A stretch of 64,000 bases of DNA from Lacrimispora sinapis (GTDB lineage Bacteria > Bacillota > Clostridia > Lachnospirales > Lachnospiraceae), in assembly GCF_043633585.1 (NCBI RefSeq), contig NZ_CP141832.1, positions 806,001 through 870,000 on the forward strand, given 5' to 3'. Below are positions 42,436 through 50,698 of the stretch, piece by piece (position 1 is the stretch's first letter; every line of letters begins with the position of its first letter). Below the pieces are notes generated by a model. It worked only from the letters and a program-made list of their open reading frames with translations. It did no database searches and was not told the DNA's origin. The position numbers and the translations under genes are program-made.

Positions 42436-43367
42436 GAAAAGAGGTTGTTTTCACCCTGAGTAACCTTTACCGGGACAACATGGATATATACGGGTATCAT
42501 TTTGGAAAAGGGGATAAATCCGCCTGTATCGTGGGAGCGTGCCGGGGCAATGAGATCCAGCAGCTTTACATCTGTTCCCAGCTTATCCGGAAGCTAAAAG
42601 AGCTGGAAGAACGGGGAGCCATCGTAAAAGGCAATGAGATTCTGGTTATTCCGACCATGAATACATCCTCCATCAATCTGGGAAAAAGATTCTGGTCTGC
42701 CGATGATTCGGACATCAACCGGATGTTTCCGGGAGACAGGGAGGGAGAGACCACCAAGCGGATTGCGGCAGGAATTTTTGAGGCAGCCAAGGAATACAGC
42801 TATGGAATCCAGTTTACCAGTTTTTATATTCCCGGTGATTTCATTCCTCACGTGCGTATGATGGATACGGGACATCAAAATCCCAGTCTTGCCAATTTAT
42901 TCGGACTTCCGTATGTGGTTATCCGGGAGGCAAAGCCCATTGATAAGGTAACACTTAATTACAACTGGCAGCTTTCTAACACCAATGCGTTTTCCATCTA
43001 TACCAGCGGCACGGATAAAATCGACGAGCCGTCTGCGAACATGGCAGTTGCTTCGGTGCTGCGTTTTTTGACCCGTATGGGGCTGATCCGATACGCCAGC
43101 CACAGCGGTTATATCGCCTCCGTTCTCCGGGAACAGGACTTGGCCAGTGTCCGGACAGACTGTGCTGGCATATACTGCCCTCATTTTCAGCCGGGACAGG
43201 AGGTAAGCCGGGGAGATGTGCTGGCAGAGATTTATGATCCCATGGAGGGAGAAGTGATCAGCCAGATCCTGGCGCCTGCGGAAGGAATCGTATTTTTTGC
43301 CCATTCCCAGCCCCTGGTCATGGAAGGAGCGATTATTTATAAAATTATCCGAAGGCTCCATCAGTAA
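42432..43367 (+). CDS. Aspartoacylase-family paralogue without metal ligands (pseudoenzyme)
   Basis: A 311-residue protein that aligns over its full length with the gene before it (DDSDINRMFPGDREGE; GEVISQILAPAEGIVFF). Its metal site is lost: the HGDE His is R38 (ACRGNE), the DIHAS His is Q127 (GIQFTS), and the catalytic VVEMG is replaced by SIYTSG. It probably forms a heteromer with, or regulates, the active paralogue. The start overlaps the upstream stop (ATGA); an open frame extending upstream inside the first gene is not real. Confidence 0.82.
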   Translation: MRKEVVFTLSNLYRDNMDIYGYHFGKGDKSACIVGACRGNEIQQLYICSQLIRKLKELEERGAIVKGNEILVIPTMNTSSINLGKRFWSADDSDINRMFPGDREGETTKRIAAGIFEAAKEYSYGIQFTSFYIPGDFIPHVRMMDTGHQNPSLANLFGLPYVVIREAKPIDKVTLNYNWQLSNTNAFSIYTSGTDKIDEPSANMAVASVLRFLTRMGLIRYASHSGYIASVLREQDLASVRTDCAGIYCPHFQPGQEVSRGDVLAEIYDPMEGEVISQILAPAEGIVFFAHSQPLVMEGAIIYKIIRRLHQ

Positions 43368-43459
43368 TAGAAACCTACTTGACTGGTATGGGTATGACTG
43401 TCTATAATAGACAAAGGAGCTGCCAGACAAAGGACAGGCTTACAGTTGGGAGAACGGAT

Positions 43460-43999
43460 ATGCAATATGCTTTTCTGGAGCAAATGCTCATGAATTCGAT
43501 AAAAGAAGTGCAGATTAAATTAGGCTATGAAAAAGAGGCCATCCGGTTTTATTATCCGGAAAAAGCCCTATGCAAAATAGTGAAGATAAGCGGTGATTCA
43601 AAAGAAGAAACGAAAGAATTTATGGAAGGCTTTAAAGAATATACGAAGGACAAGCTGGGCAGGCTTAAAATCACCAAAAGCCAGGGACGCTTCTGCTTTG
43701 AGATCCCTGCAGAAGGTGTGGATTATGTATACAACAACGTGGAGGACAACGGATTTTTAAGGGAATTTATTGAAACGGTAGAAAAGCCTCACGCCACCCT
43801 GGACGATATTCTAAGTGTTTTCGGTAAATATTCAAATGGCAGGATCATCTGTGAAAAGTCTTCACAAGAGGAATGCGACTATATCATATTTTTTGAAGAT
43901 GCCTCCTTCGATTATTACCGGTATTATTTAAAGTTTCATGAAAATCATGTGACTTACCACAGGTTTCTGCTTGAAGAAGCCATGGAAATGGGAATATAG
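43460..43999 (+). CDS. DUF3877-family protein
   Basis: A 179-residue soluble protein resembling DUF3877, found mainly in Lachnospiraceae: SIKEVQIKLGYEKEAIRFYYP start and CDYIIFFEDASFDYYRYYL near the end. Function is unknown. GGGAG at about 43447 supports ATG 43460; the longer open frame upstream lacks a site. Confidence 0.7.
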   Translation: MQYAFLEQMLMNSIKEVQIKLGYEKEAIRFYYPEKALCKIVKISGDSKEETKEFMEGFKEYTKDKLGRLKITKSQGRFCFEIPAEGVDYVYNNVEDNGFLREFIETVEKPHATLDDILSVFGKYSNGRIICEKSSQEECDYIIFFEDASFDYYRYYLKFHENHVTYHRFLLEEAMEMGI

Positions 44000-44024
44000 A
44001 AGAAACCATATAGGGAGAGAATCT

Positions 44025-44561
44025 ATGCAGAAAAAAACATTGACCACAGTTTTGCTTTCCGGCTTTGCCATGATACTTGCGGGCAGCTTTCCGGCAAAGG
44101 CGGATACCATTACAAATTCAGCCATTCCTTTGGTTCCTCCAATGCCCTTTGAAAAGCTGGCCGGACCGGGAGTGAATTTAAAGGGTCCTTATTCCCCGGG
44201 CTTTACTTCAGCCAAAGGAGCAGAGGTTGCTAATTATGCCAGACGGTTTCTGGGGAACCCATACGTCTATGGAGGGACAAGCCTGACAGAGGGCGCGGAC
44301 TGTTCCGGGTTTGTTTTAAGCGTCTATAAGCAATTTGGAGTGAACTTACCCAGGACCTCTCAGGAGCAGGGAAAAGCAGGGGTTGAAGTGGACGGCATTG
44401 AGAATGCAAAGCCGGGAGATTTGATCGCATACATAGGACATATCGGGATTTATGCAGGTGATTATAAGCTGATCCACGCAAGCGGGCCAAAGGATGGGAT
44501 CAAGATATCCAACTATGATTTTATGCCGGTCCAGTCTATCAGAAGAATCATAAACGAATAA
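44025..44561 (+). CDS. Secreted NlpC/P60 cell-wall peptidase
   Basis: A 178-residue protein with a signal peptide (TTVLLSGFAMILAGSFPAKA) and a C-terminal NlpC/P60 domain: catalytic Cys in ADCSGFV, His in GHIGIYAG, and a third polar residue in LIHASG. It cleaves peptidoglycan stem peptides. There is no separate wall-binding domain. AGGGAGAGA precedes ATG 44025. Confidence 0.92.
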   Translation: MQKKTLTTVLLSGFAMILAGSFPAKADTITNSAIPLVPPMPFEKLAGPGVNLKGPYSPGFTSAKGAEVANYARRFLGNPYVYGGTSLTEGADCSGFVLSVYKQFGVNLPRTSQEQGKAGVEVDGIENAKPGDLIAYIGHIGIYAGDYKLIHASGPKDGIKISNYDFMPVQSIRRIINE

Positions 44562-44565
44562 AAGC

Positions 44566-44607
44566 AAGCACATCAGGTTTGGAATCAAGAGCCTGATGTG
44601 CTTTTTT
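44566..44607 (+). terminator. Terminator after the NlpC/P60 gene
   Basis: AAGCACATCAGG pairs perfectly with CCTGATGTGCTT, followed by a T run. Confidence 0.88.
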
Positions 44608-44646
44608 AATATGGAAAAAGGGCAGAAATGGACAAACGTTTTTAAG

Positions 44647-44674
44647 GAATAATTTGTCCCACCTTACATATATT
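44647..44674 (+). promoter_or_regulatory. Candidate sigma-E promoter of the spoIIIA operon
   Basis: The -10 candidate CATATATT (44667-44674) resembles the sigma-E consensus CATACA-T, with GAATAATT (44647-44654) as -35. spoIIIA operons are known to be sigma-E dependent; the match here is only moderate. Confidence 0.4.
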
Positions 44675-44692
44675 GAGGTAAGAGGAGGGATG

Positions 44693-45700
44693 ATGGTGGA
44701 AAGGAAAGACGAGCTTATTCATATATTTTCTAAGAACGTAAGAGAGATTCTAAGCCGGGTAGCCGCAGACTTTGAGGAAGTCCAGGAAATAAGGCTCCGG
44801 GCGGCTGGTCCTCTTTTGCTGGTGTACCGAAACGAGGAATATTATGTGTCTCAAAACGGAGCATTAAGCAAAGAAAGGGCCGATGCTTACCTGGTTGCAA
44901 AAAATGAACTGAAGGAAACCATGGAATACATGAGCAACCATTCCCTGTACGCCTTTGAAGAGGAGATGAAGCAGGGATTTATCACCATACCGGGCGGTCA
45001 CCGCATCGGGATTGCGGGAAAGACCATTCTGGATGAGTCCGGCATCAAGACCATGAAGTACATATCCTTTATCAATGTCCGGCTGTCCCATCAGATCAAG
45101 GGCTGTGCCTTACCGGTTCTTCCTTATGTATATGGGGCAGGAAAAGAGATCTGCCACACGCTGATCATTTCTCCCCCAAGGTGCGGAAAGACCACCTTAC
45201 TTAGGGATTTGATCCGGCAGGTATCCAACGGGACCAAAGAGTATCCCGGCCTTACGGTGGGGGTGGTTGATGAACGTTCTGAGATTGGAGCCTGTTATCA
45301 GGGGGTCCCTCAGAATGAGATTGGAATAAGGACCGATATTTTAGACTGCTGTCCCAAAGCAAAAGGCATGATGATGCTGATCCGTACAATGTCTCCCAGA
45401 GTGATTGCTGTGGACGAGATCGGAAGCAGGGAAGATTTGGAAGCCATGGAATATGTCATGAACTGCGGCTGCAAACTGATTGCAACGGTCCACGGAAGTT
45501 CCATTGATGATATCAAGCAGAAGCCGGTATTGAGAAAGCTGGTGGAGGAACGGGTTTTTGAGCGGTATGTGGTCTTAAACTGCCGGGGAAGGATCGGGAA
45601 CATTGATCAGATTTACGACTCCCGGGGAACCCAGTTATATAAGGCACCGCTTCATCCGGCAGAAGGGCGGTGGGACAGGCAGGAGTGGGCATATGGGTAG
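44693..45700 (+). CDS. spoIIIAA: Stage III sporulation protein AA (ATPase)
   Basis: A 335-residue secretion-type ATPase: Walker A PPRCGKTT (161-168), VVDERSEIG, and Walker B VIAVDEIGS. It powers the SpoIIIA-SpoIIQ feeding-tube channel between mother cell and forespore. AGGAGG at 44683-44688; ATG 44690, ATG 44693 or GTG 44696 are all possible starts. Confidence 0.95.
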   Translation: MVERKDELIHIFSKNVREILSRVAADFEEVQEIRLRAAGPLLLVYRNEEYYVSQNGALSKERADAYLVAKNELKETMEYMSNHSLYAFEEEMKQGFITIPGGHRIGIAGKTILDESGIKTMKYISFINVRLSHQIKGCALPVLPYVYGAGKEICHTLIISPPRCGKTTLLRDLIRQVSNGTKEYPGLTVGVVDERSEIGACYQGVPQNEIGIRTDILDCCPKAKGMMMLIRTMSPRVIAVDEIGSREDLEAMEYVMNCGCKLIATVHGSSIDDIKQKPVLRKLVEERVFERYVVLNCRGRIGNIDQIYDSRGTQLYKAPLHPAEGRWDRQEWAYG

Positions 45701-46223
45701 AACCTTTTTTAAGCTGCTGGGAGCGGCACTGGTTATTATTTCCTCCTCCGGGCTGGGATTTTACATGGCGGCCCAGTGGGGGGAACATTTGAGGACCCTG
45801 GAAAAGCTTAAGAAAATGATCTTCCTATTAAAAGGAGAAATTGTCTATGCCAATTCCCCTTTGACCGAGGCCTTTGAAAGAACCGGAAAAAAGGCAGGAG
45901 GCGGGATTGGTGATTTGTTTTTGGCAGTGTCGGACCGGTTGATGGAACAGCATGCAGAACCTTTCTTTACCGTATGGCAGGAGGAGATTGATAAACTGCC
46001 GAAAGAAGTCTGTTTGTCCAAAGAGGACAAACAGAATCTAAAGGGGCTGGGAGAACATCTGGGCTACCTTGATATGGATATGCAGGAAAGAAACATTTTG
46101 CTTTATTTGGAGCAACTGGATTTAGCCATCAATTATTTGAGAAAACATAAGCAGGAAAAAAGCCGTCTTTACACCACTCTTGGCATCATGGGCGGACTGT
46201 TCCTGACCATTGTAATGTATTAA
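45693..46223 (+). CDS. spoIIIAB: Stage III sporulation protein AB
   Basis: A 176-residue protein with an N-terminal membrane helix (LLGAALVIISSSGLGFYMA) and a C-terminal helix (LGIMGGLFLTIVMY), resembling GspF-like SpoIIIAB. It overlaps spoIIIAA by 8 nt; AGGAG supports ATG 45693. Confidence 0.92.
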   Translation: MGRTFFKLLGAALVIISSSGLGFYMAAQWGEHLRTLEKLKKMIFLLKGEIVYANSPLTEAFERTGKKAGGGIGDLFLAVSDRLMEQHAEPFFTVWQEEIDKLPKEVCLSKEDKQNLKGLGEHLGYLDMDMQERNILLYLEQLDLAINYLRKHKQEKSRLYTTLGIMGGLFLTIVMY

Positions 46224-46233
46224 GGAGGATCGC

Positions 46234-46428
46234 ATGGGGGTCAATTTGATTTTTCGGATTGCGGCAGTTGGAATCCTGGTTTCCGTCATTTGCCAGGTTT
46301 TAAAACACAGCGGGCGGGAAGAGCAGGCATTCTTAACAAGTCTTGCCGGTTTGGTCCTGGTGCTGTTCTGGCTTGTGCCTTACATATACCAGTTATTTGA
46401 ATCCATTAAAAATCTGTTTGCATTGTAG
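46234..46428 (+). CDS. spoIIIAC: Stage III sporulation protein AC
   Basis: A 64-residue protein with two membrane helices (FRIAAVGILVSVICQVL; LTSLAGLVLVLFWLVPY), the usual size of SpoIIIAC. AAGGAGG precedes the ATG. Confidence 0.93.
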   Translation: MGVNLIFRIAAVGILVSVICQVLKHSGREEQAFLTSLAGLVLVLFWLVPYIYQLFESIKNLFAL

Positions 46429-46436
46429 GTGAGCGC

Positions 46437-46823
46437 ATGACGGTAGTTACCATAGCCGTGACAGGAATTGTGGCGGTGCTTTTGGCAGTATCCTTAAAAG
46501 GAATAAAGGGAGAGTATGGAACCTATGTAGTTATGGCGGCAGGCTTTTTTATTTTTTTCTACGGAATGGGAAAGCTTACCACCATCATTGATACCATGAA
46601 GGAGATTCAGTCCTACATTAAGATCAACAACATTTATTTATCCACACTGGTAAAAATGATCGGCATTACATACATCGCAGAGTTTGCAGCAGGCATCTGC
46701 AGGGATGCCGGTTACGGAGCGGTAGGAACTCAGATTGAAATCTTTGGAAAGCTGTCTGTGCTGGCGGTCAGCATGCCCATTCTCTTAGCCCTTATTGAGA
46801 CGCTGCAGGTATTCTTATCATGA
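46437..46823 (+). CDS. spoIIIAD: Stage III sporulation protein AD
   Basis: A 128-residue integral membrane protein: VTIAVTGIVAVLLAVSL start and YIAEFAAGICRDAGYGAVG, characteristic of SpoIIIAD. Nine nt after spoIIIAC. Confidence 0.93.
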   Translation: MTVVTIAVTGIVAVLLAVSLKGIKGEYGTYVVMAAGFFIFFYGMGKLTTIIDTMKEIQSYIKINNIYLSTLVKMIGITYIAEFAAGICRDAGYGAVGTQIEIFGKLSVLAVSMPILLALIETLQVFLS

Positions 46824-46840
46824 CAGGAGGGAGAAAGGCC

Positions 46841-48025
46841 ATGAAAAAGATCACAGGATTCCTGCTGTGCCTTATATTCCTGTTCCTGGTTTCCATGAAT
46901 TGCTTTGCGTCACAAGCGGATTTAAGAACGGACATGCCCGAAGACAAAACAGAGAGCGGGGAGCTTGACCTAGATCAGTATGATCTGTCGGACATCCAGA
47001 CGTTTCTGGACCGCATGAATGGAAAACAGGGGCTGGATCTTTCGTTTAAGGATTTGATGAAACAGCTGATGGCAGGAAAACTGGATCAGGTCATGGGACA
47101 AGTAGGAAATGCCATAAAAGAGCTTTTGCTGGGAGAAATAAAAACCAATGGCCATATGATGGGACAGATTATCATACTTGGAATCATTGGGGCGGTATTT
47201 TCTAATTTTTCCAGTGTGTTTACGGGAAGCCAGATTTCAGAGACCGGTTTCTTTGTCACCTATTTACTGCTGTTTACCTATCTTGCCGCCAGCTTTTTTA
47301 CCAGCGTGACCATAGTAGGAGATGTGGTCGGCCAGATCATCGGCTTTATGAAGGCGTTACTCCCGGCTTACTTTCTGGCGGTGGCATTTGCAGGAGGGAG
47401 TGCCACGGCAGCAGCTTCCTATGGATTTACGCTGTTTGTCATTGCCGGAGTCCAGTGGCTGCTGGGAAATGTGCTTTTGTCTTTGATCCGTGTCTATGCC
47501 CTTCTTGTCATGGCGGGCCATATTGCAAAGGAAGACATGCTTTCAAAGATGACTGAGCTTTTGGAGCAGATTATTTCCTGGAGTTTAAAAACACTGATTG
47601 GAGTCGTGCTTGGCTTCCAGGTCATTCAGGCCATGGTTCTTCCTTATGTGGATTCCATGAAAACCGGGGCGGTCCAGAAGCTGCTGGGAGCGGTGCCGGG
47701 AATCGGACAGGGAGTAAACTCCGTTGCACAGATGGTTCTGGGGTCCGGGGTGGTTATTAAAAATACCATTGGCGCTGCCGGTATTGTAATCCTGATTGTC
47801 ATCATAGCCATTCCCCTGATTAAGCTGGTGGTGCTTATGCTGCTTTACCAGTGCGTGGCAGCCCTGCTCCAGCCGGTCTGCGACAAGAGGATTGTTTCCT
47901 GTATTTCCGATATCGCCAAAGGCCACAAGATGCTGCTGTCCATTGCAGCATCCGGTGTTTTGCTGTTTGTAATTACCATAGCCCTGGTCTGTGCATCGAC
48001 CAACGTAACTTATTATTCCGGGTGA
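46841..48025 (+). CDS. spoIIIAE: Stage III sporulation protein AE
   Basis: A 394-residue multi-pass membrane protein with an N-terminal signal-like helix (FLLCLIFLFLVSMNCFA), then about seven helices including GGSATAAASYGFTLFVIAG. AGGAGGGA supports ATG 46841, although the frame is open from 46820 inside spoIIIAD. Confidence 0.94.
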   Translation: MKKITGFLLCLIFLFLVSMNCFASQADLRTDMPEDKTESGELDLDQYDLSDIQTFLDRMNGKQGLDLSFKDLMKQLMAGKLDQVMGQVGNAIKELLLGEIKTNGHMMGQIIILGIIGAVFSNFSSVFTGSQISETGFFVTYLLLFTYLAASFFTSVTIVGDVVGQIIGFMKALLPAYFLAVAFAGGSATAAASYGFTLFVIAGVQWLLGNVLLSLIRVYALLVMAGHIAKEDMLSKMTELLEQIISWSLKTLIGVVLGFQVIQAMVLPYVDSMKTGAVQKLLGAVPGIGQGVNSVAQMVLGSGVVIKNTIGAAGIVILIVIIAIPLIKLVVLMLLYQCVAALLQPVCDKRIVSCISDIAKGHKMLLSIAASGVLLFVITIALVCASTNVTYYSG

Positions 48026-48030
48026 GTGAA

Positions 48031-48660
48031 ATGGAACAATTATTTGATTGGATACGAAGTATTACTTACTATCTGATATTCATTACGGTTGTAACAAACC
48101 TTCTGCCCAATAAGAAATATGAGAAATACATCCGTTTTTTTGCAGGCATGGTCCTGATCCTCCTGGTTTTAAAACCCATTACAGGAGGCTTGAGGCTTGA
48201 TGATACTCTGGCGTATTACTTTGAAGCCATCAGCTTAAAGAAGGAGGCGGGAGAACTGACAGGAGAAATCTCTAAAATGGAAGGACAAAGGCTGAACAAG
48301 ATGATCACCCAGTATGAAACAGCCATTTCAGAGGATTTAAAATCCATGGCAGAGTCCTCAGGCTTTTTTTGCAGGGAATCAAAAGCAGAGATCAACCAGG
48401 ATCAGGAAAGCAGCCGCTTTGGTCATGTGGTGGGGGTATTCCTGGTGCTGACACCGGAAAAAGAAGAAACAAAGGAGCAAACCGTTTCCGAGGTAAAAGA
48501 AATTGCTCCCATAAAAATCACTCCCCCCAGGCCGGATAACGGAAATCAGAAGAGACAGGAAGAAAATTCTCGGTTATCAGGTCTTAGAAGGAAAATTGCG
48601 GAATATTATGATTTGGAGGAACAGGAAATTGAAATTCAAGTGGAAGATGGGAAAGGATAA
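48031..48660 (+). CDS. spoIIIAF: Stage III sporulation protein AF
   Basis: A 209-residue protein: two N-terminal membrane helices (YYLIFITVVTNLL; FFAGMVLILLVLKPI) and a soluble C-terminal domain. The last residues overlap the spoIIIAG start. Confidence 0.92.
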   Translation: MEQLFDWIRSITYYLIFITVVTNLLPNKKYEKYIRFFAGMVLILLVLKPITGGLRLDDTLAYYFEAISLKKEAGELTGEISKMEGQRLNKMITQYETAISEDLKSMAESSGFFCRESKAEINQDQESSRFGHVVGVFLVLTPEKEETKEQTVSEVKEIAPIKITPPRPDNGNQKRQEENSRLSGLRRKIAEYYDLEEQEIEIQVEDGKG

Positions 48661-49234
48661 ATGGCTGATCCTGCTGGCGGTCGGAATGATTATCCTGATC
48701 CTTACAATTCCCTCCGGCTCAGGTATGGTCCTGAAAGAAGGAAAGCCAGCAGAAAGCAAAGGCCAGACAGAACTGCAGAAAGGGCTTGTCACAGAGAATG
48801 CAGACCAGGTGGCGGCTGTGGCTGCAGGAGCAGACAGAACGTATGAGGAACAGATGGAAGCGCGGGTGAAAAAGATCCTGAAAACCGTAGATGGAGTCGG
48901 ACAGGTGGAGGTGATGATTGTGCTGAAATCCTCAAAGGAAAAAGTTTTGAGGGTGGATAAAAACACATCGGATTCTTCAACGGATGAAAAAGACAGTTCC
49001 GGAGGGACAAGAAAAATAACCAGCAAAGAGCAGCAGGAAAGCACTATTTTAACCGGTTCAGGAGAAAATACCTCTCCAATTGTGGAGAAAGAGATAAGTC
49101 CGGAAATCGAAGGAATCATCATCAGTGCCCAGGGCGGAGGCAGTCCTACGGTAAAAGCTGAAATTTCCAGTGCCATGGAAGCATTATTTAACCTGCCCCC
49201 ACATAAAATAAAAGTATTAAAGAGGGTGGAATAA
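48647..49234 (+). CDS. spoIIIAG: Stage III sporulation protein AG
   Basis: A 195-residue ring-forming channel protein: membrane helix WLILLAVGMIILILTIPSG and a ring-building motif region (YEEQMEARVKKILKTVDGVGQVEVMIVL; EIEGIIISAQGGGSPTVKAEI). The start is uncertain: ATG 48647 has only a weak site, and ATG 48608 would add 13 basic residues before the helix. Confidence 0.92.
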   Translation: MGKDKWLILLAVGMIILILTIPSGSGMVLKEGKPAESKGQTELQKGLVTENADQVAAVAAGADRTYEEQMEARVKKILKTVDGVGQVEVMIVLKSSKEKVLRVDKNTSDSSTDEKDSSGGTRKITSKEQQESTILTGSGENTSPIVEKEISPEIEGIIISAQGGGSPTVKAEISSAMEALFNLPPHKIKVLKRVE

Positions 49235-49249
49235 AAAGGAGTGTCAGGT

Positions 49250-50101
49250 ATGAGAAGTTGGAAAACAAGCAATGAACCAAATGTCCCGAAAACCCCAAAG
49301 AAAATGGATATGAAGAAACTGTTTCGGAGAAACCAGATTATCATTACCACGCTGGCCGTTATGATTGCTGCAGCAGGATATTTGAATTATGCAGGAAAAC
49401 AGGAGGTCTCTTCGGAAAAAGATGTATATGAAGCAGGACTGACTGATATATCCGAAGAAGATGTCTTAGCAGAAAATAAAGCCCTTGACGGCAGTGATGC
49501 AAGTCAGGATATCGCAAGCCTGGATCAGGACGCTTCGGATATTGATAAACTGGCCGCTGCAGAAAGCGCAGCAGATGATCAGGCAGCAGCAAACCAGGCA
49601 GCAGCAAATACTGAAGCAGCCGCAGAAAGCCTCGCAGCAGGTGAGACACAGGCAGCACCTCAGCTTGCAGAAGGGGAAACTCAGGCAGCAGATACCGGTC
49701 TTGATAACCCAGGAGAGGCTGTTCTTACAAGCGGAATGAATGTGACTGATTACATATCAAGCGTCCAGTTAAACAGAGAGCAGGTCAGGGCCAGAAACAA
49801 AGAGACTTTAATGAACCTGATCAACAATCCAAACATTGAAGAATCAGCAAAACAGCAGGCCATCCAGGAAATGATTGATATGACGGCCATTTCCGAAAAA
49901 GAAAGCGCAGCAGAAACCCTTCTGCTTGCCAAAGGCTTTGCAGATCCAGTCGTCAGCATTTCAAACGGAAAAGTAGATGTTGTCATCAATGCCTCCAGCA
50001 TCACAGACCCGCAGCGTGCCCAGATTGAGGACATCGTAAAGAGAAAAGCCGAAGTCGGCGCTGAAAATATCGTCATTACTCTTATGAAACTGGAAGAATA
50101 A
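49250..50101 (+). CDS. spoIIIAH: Stage III sporulation protein AH
   Basis: A 283-residue protein that spans the outer side of the channel and binds SpoIIQ in B. subtilis. One membrane helix (IITTLAVMIAAAGYLNYA) is followed by a long low-complexity linker rich in Ala, Glu and Gln (~95-155) and the C-terminal ring domain (EVGAENIVITLMKLEE). The linker is longer than in Bacillus. AAAAGGAG supports ATG 49250. Confidence 0.92.
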   Translation: MRSWKTSNEPNVPKTPKKMDMKKLFRRNQIIITTLAVMIAAAGYLNYAGKQEVSSEKDVYEAGLTDISEEDVLAENKALDGSDASQDIASLDQDASDIDKLAAAESAADDQAAANQAAANTEAAAESLAAGETQAAPQLAEGETQAADTGLDNPGEAVLTSGMNVTDYISSVQLNREQVRARNKETLMNLINNPNIEESAKQQAIQEMIDMTAISEKESAAETLLLAKGFADPVVSISNGKVDVVINASSITDPQRAQIEDIVKRKAEVGAENIVITLMKLEE

Positions 50102-50108
50102 AAAGCCT

Positions 50109-50137
50109 TTGCAAATGACTGACAATTTTGCTATAAT
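50109..50137 (+). promoter_or_regulatory. Promoter of the Asp23 gene
   Basis: -35 TTGCAA (50109-50114), a 17-nt spacer, -10 TATAAT (50132-50137). Confidence 0.65.
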
Positions 50138-50179
50138 ATTTCCATAACCCAGAAATTTTAAGTACAGGAGGAAATTGCT

Positions 50180-50566
50180 GTGGCAGAATTGGAAAGCAGA
50201 AATACTCACAAAGTATATGAAAAAGATAAAATCGGCGAAGTGCAGATCGCAGACGATGTGGTAGCGATCATCGCAGGTCTTGCTGCAACCGAAGTAGAAG
50301 GCGTAGATTCCATGGCGGGCAACATCACCAATGAACTGGTGGCAAAGCTTGGCATGAAAAACTTATCCAAAGGCGTTAAGGTGGAACTGACGGAAGAACA
50401 TGTTTCGGTGGAACTGTCTTTAAACATCAAATACGGTTACAGCATACCTTCCGTCAGTGAGAAGGTTCAGGAAAAAGTGCAGGCTGCAATCGAGAACATG
50501 ACCGGTCTTACGGTTATGGATGTGAATATCCGGATCGCCGGTGTCGCGTTGGAAGAAAACAAATAG
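50180..50566 (+). CDS. Asp23/Gls24-family envelope stress protein
   Basis: A 128-residue Asp23 domain protein: GEVQIADDVVAIIAGLAATEVEGVDSM and SVSEKVQEKVQAAIENMTGL. Members are cell-envelope associated; in clostridia this one usually precedes nusB. The GTG start has AGGAGG 8 nt upstream. Confidence 0.92.
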   Translation: MAELESRNTHKVYEKDKIGEVQIADDVVAIIAGLAATEVEGVDSMAGNITNELVAKLGMKNLSKGVKVELTEEHVSVELSLNIKYGYSIPSVSEKVQEKVQAAIENMTGLTVMDVNIRIAGVALEENK

Positions 50567-50581
50567 ATGGAAAAGTCTATA

Positions 50582-50621
50582 GCGGGGGTGGACCTGTGAA
50601 TGGTCCTTGCCCCCGTTTTTC
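50582..50621 (+). terminator. Terminator after the Asp23 gene
   Basis: GCGGGGGTGGACC pairs with GGTCCTTGCCCCCG with a small mismatch, followed by TTTTTC. Confidence 0.85.
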
Positions 50622-50698
50622 TTTTGGTTTGCGTAAGAAATTTTATCTTGTAATGAACTTGGACAGGATTTATAATGAACCATAAGCATTAGGACAGG

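Noticed and set aside
48577..49350. 257-codon minus-strand frame across spoIIIAG
   Set aside because: Antisense shadow; Ser/Phe-rich low-complexity product from reversed codons of real genes.
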